A model generated the notes under the pieces. The model searched no databases and had not been told where the DNA came from. It saw only the letters and a program-made list of their open reading frames with translations. The position numbers were made by a program, and so were the translations under genes. A DNA stretch of 64,000 nucleotides from the NCBI RefSeq assembly GCF_965204935.1, contig NZ_CBDBFO010000002.1; one strand, written 5' to 3'. This DNA is from Hoeflea_A sp965204935 (GTDB lineage: Bacteria; Pseudomonadota; Alphaproteobacteria; Rhizobiales; Rhizobiaceae). Numbering within the stretch: the first letter of the stretch is position 1; the number at the start of each line of letters is the position of its first letter. This document shows, piece after piece, positions 62,066-64,000 of the stretch.

Positions 62066-62776
62066 ATGGAAAACAGCCAATACCACCTGTTGATCTGCGA
62101 TGACGAGCTCGACGTTCGGGAAATGGTTCACGAATATCTGTGCAAGCGCGGCTTCAAGGTTTCCAAGGCGTCGAGCAGCGATGAATTGCGGGCGGTGATG
62201 GCAAGCGATCAGATCGACCTCATCATTCTCGATATCAACATGCCGCGCGAGGACGGGCTGACGACCCTGCGGTCGCTGCGCATCGAGGACCAGACGCCTG
62301 TGGTCATGCTGACCGCCGCCGGTGAGGTGGTGGACCGGATTATCGGACTGGAAATGGGCGCAGACGATTATCTCGGAAAACCGGTCGATCTGCGTGAACT
62401 GGAGGCACGTGTCAAAGCGGTCCTGCGACGAAAGTCCGCCGACGGTGGCGGCAAGGAAGAAAAAACCGGCATGGCGCGCTTCGGCGACTACGTGCTCGAT
62501 ATCGAGGCCGCCAAAATGAGCGATGCCGATGGCGCGGAGATCCCGCTGACCGCCATGGAATTCAACCTCCTGAAGGCATTCGCCGAGAACAAGGGCCGGG
62601 TCCTCAACCGCGACCAGATTCTCGAAAAGGCCCATGACCGCAGCTGGGACCCGTTCGACCGGTCCATCGATATCCGCATTTCGCGCCTGCGTCGCAAGAT
62701 CGAGCGCAACCCTGAAAAACCGTCCATCATCAAGACGGTCCGCGGTATCGGTTACGTCTATGATCCGGAAGGCTGA
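62066..62776 (+). CDS. OmpR-family response regulator
   Basis: The 236-residue protein has a receiver (CDDELDVREM; phospho-Asp56 in LIILDINMP; MLTAAGE; Lys in LGKPVDL) and a winged-helix DNA-binding domain from about residue 135 (LTAMEFNLLKAFAEN and SIDIRISRLRRKIE). It begins directly after the kinase stop, so it is translationally coupled and the partner of that kinase. Target genes are unknown. Confidence 0.95.
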   Translation: MENSQYHLLICDDELDVREMVHEYLCKRGFKVSKASSSDELRAVMASDQIDLIILDINMPREDGLTTLRSLRIEDQTPVVMLTAAGEVVDRIIGLEMGADDYLGKPVDLRELEARVKAVLRRKSADGGGKEEKTGMARFGDYVLDIEAAKMSDADGAEIPLTAMEFNLLKAFAENKGRVLNRDQILEKAHDRSWDPFDRSIDIRISRLRRKIERNPEKPSIIKTVRGIGYVYDPEG

Positions 62777-62803
62777 ACCTCCGGAAAGCCGCCAAAGCAG
62801 CAA

Positions 62804-64000
62804 TCATTTTTGTGCTGTAGGACGCCAGAATCGGCGGCGCGCCGTCGCGCCGAGCAGGGCAGGCAGCAGGACGAGATCCGCAAACAGCGCCAGGACAAAT
62901 GCGATGATCAGCATCAGTCCGAAAAGCCGAACCATGATGAAAGCGCTGAAGAGGGTGACAGCGACGCCGATGCAGATCAGCACGGTGGTCGCAATCATCG
63001 CCCTGCCTGTCTCCCGCATCGTCACCATTAGCGCCTCATCAGCATTCTCCCGCCGGTTTTTCTCCAGCCGGTAGCGATTGATCACATGAATCGAGTCATC
63101 AACAGCGATGCCGAACGCCACGGTCAAGGCCAGCACGGCGGTCGGTGTGATCTGCCCGTCGCCTATGAGAATCAGGCAGGCCGCGGTCCCCAGGAGCGGA
63201 ATTGTATTGGGCAGGATCAGCAAGATCGCGAGACCCGGCCATCGAAACACAATCGCCAGCGCAACGACGACAACCAGGCACGCCAAGGCCAGCCCGAGAC
63301 ACAATTGCTGAACGACGGCAAGCGACTCGTAGCGCATGATGATCGGAAGGCCCACACTCTGAAGGCCGGCATCCGAAATCGAACGCTCGATGCGGTTCTG
63401 ATTATCGAGTGACACAGCGTCGACCATCGGCTCCGGGACAAAGACCATGATACGGGCACTAGCGCCGTCCTCGGACACCAACTCGCGAACCAGATTTTGC
63501 GGAAGATCGGCCAGTTGATCGGCCGCCGGCATTTGATCCCCACTGCCGAGCCAGCGCGCGAAGGTGGTCAGGGAAATCACGGTGTTGTCTGGCGCAGCAC
63601 GCGCGATCCGGTCTGTCAGATCTGCGAGGCGATCCCAGCCGGCACTTGTTTCAAGCGTTTCGGGACCATCGAACTCCGCCTCGGCCCAGATGCGGAAATA
63701 CCCACCGAACGACTGGGCCATGGTCTTGTTTGCCTGCCTGACCTCTCCGCCGACCGGCAGATTGTCATCCAGGTTGAACCAGGGGTCGAGACGGCCGGCG
63801 CCGAGCGCCAGCACGACGGTAAGGCCAAGTCCTGTCCAGATGATCAGCCGGCGTTGTTTGAGAATGAAGGCGGTGAAGCGGTCGGGCATCTGCAGCCTCG
63901 GCCTGGACCCGGAACGTTGTCCGGGTCCATTTTCGAGCAGCGGTGCCAGCAGCGCGAAGCTCATGATTACGATGATGTAGGCGATGAGCACACTGAGCAG
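62804..64000 (-). CDS. RND/MMPL-type transporter, C-terminal part (runs off the window)
   Basis: The frame is open to the window edge (at least 397 codons). It shows the RND superfamily pattern: a hydrophobic helix, a large periplasmic loop (about residues 60-220), then five or six membrane segments with AFGIAVDDSIHVINRY, typical of MMPL and hopanoid/lipid transporters. The C-terminal part is intact. The N-terminal half is missing. It may export lipids or drugs. Confidence 0.88.
   Translation of the reverse strand: MLSVLIAYIIVIMSFALLAPLLENGPGQRSGSRPRLQMPDRFTAFILKQRRLIIWTGLGLTVVLALGAGRLDPWFNLDDNLPVGGEVRQANKTMAQSFGGYFRIWAEAEFDGPETLETSAGWDRLADLTDRIARAAPDNTVISLTTFARWLGSGDQMPAADQLADLPQNLVRELVSEDGASARIMVFVPEPMVDAVSLDNQNRIERSISDAGLQSVGLPIIMRYESLAVVQQLCLGLALACLVVVVALAIVFRWPGLAILLILPNTIPLLGTAACLILIGDGQITPTAVLALTVAFGIAVDDSIHVINRYRLEKNRRENADEALMVTMRETGRAMIATTVLICIGVAVTLFSAFIMVRLFGLMLIIAFVLALFADLVLLPALLGATARRRFWRPTAQK

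Noticed and set aside
1..64000. tRNA, rRNA or CRISPR array
   Set aside because: I found no cloverleaf-like sequence, rRNA signature or regularly spaced repeats on reading both strands. A search with tRNAscan-SE and a CRISPR finder would settle this.

Overview
The window looks like chromosomal DNA of a GC-rich alphaproteobacterium, most likely Hyphomicrobiales (Rhizobium/Hoeflea-like) or a related marine lineage. This rests on protein style (a pca cluster, a homogentisate cluster with DUF2783, TRAP transporters, many LysR regulators) and is not a species call. I saw no rRNA, tRNA or CRISPR array. Genes are dense, mostly in short operons with 4-bp stop/start overlaps.

Layout. 1-2.4 kb: the end of a protocatechuate operon (pcaD, pcaB) and kynureninase (kynU). 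2.5-10.2 kb: dxr, a DUF3179 protein, a 2-hydroxychromene-2-carboxylate isomerase with its LysR gene, small transporters (LysE, TauE/SafE), a second LysR gene and a glycine-zipper lipoprotein. 10.2-17.3 kb: a MarR-controlled homogentisate cluster (hmgA, fahA, MBL-fold protein, flavin monooxygenase, DUF2783, VOC protein, maiA) that takes homogentisate to fumarate and acetoacetate. 17.3-36 kb: accessory genes, including a DUF4062-TPR protein, SDR, TetR/cupin pair, a DUF4174-DUF3429-DUF2256-DUF427 operon, ThuA, MFS, an isoquinoline-oxidoreductase-like molybdoenzyme with an AraC gene, cytochrome c', and an aldo/keto reductase.

36-48 kb is the most rearranged part. A roughly 1058-residue gene (APH-like kinase, membrane segments, FlgO/TolB-like domain, TPRs) is broken by an IS5-family insertion and also by a one-base frameshift. 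Beyond an MscS channel and an SDR lies hppD (4-hydroxyphenylpyruvate dioxygenase), the enzyme that makes homogentisate. Its last 107 bp occur twice, 1.45 kb apart, with only synonymous differences. Between the copies is an AT-richer passenger segment with one membrane-protein reading frame split by an in-frame TAG. This looks like an insertion into the 3' end of hppD that brought its own replacement 3' end. The divergent Lrp/AsnC regulator on the other side of hppD is interrupted by a second IS5-family element.

48-64 kb: a complete TRAP transporter, a small Cys-rich secreted orphan in AT-rich DNA, a YcaQ-type glycosylase, an MFS exporter, a truncated haemoglobin/adenylate cyclase operon, a methyltransferase/hydrolase pair, a multi-PAS hybrid histidine kinase with its response regulator, and the C-terminal part of an RND/MMPL protein cut by the window edge.

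Together hppD, hmgA, maiA and fahA form a complete tyrosine/phenylalanine degradation route in two loci, beside kynurenine and protocatechuate catabolism. That suggests an organism specialised in aromatic compounds.
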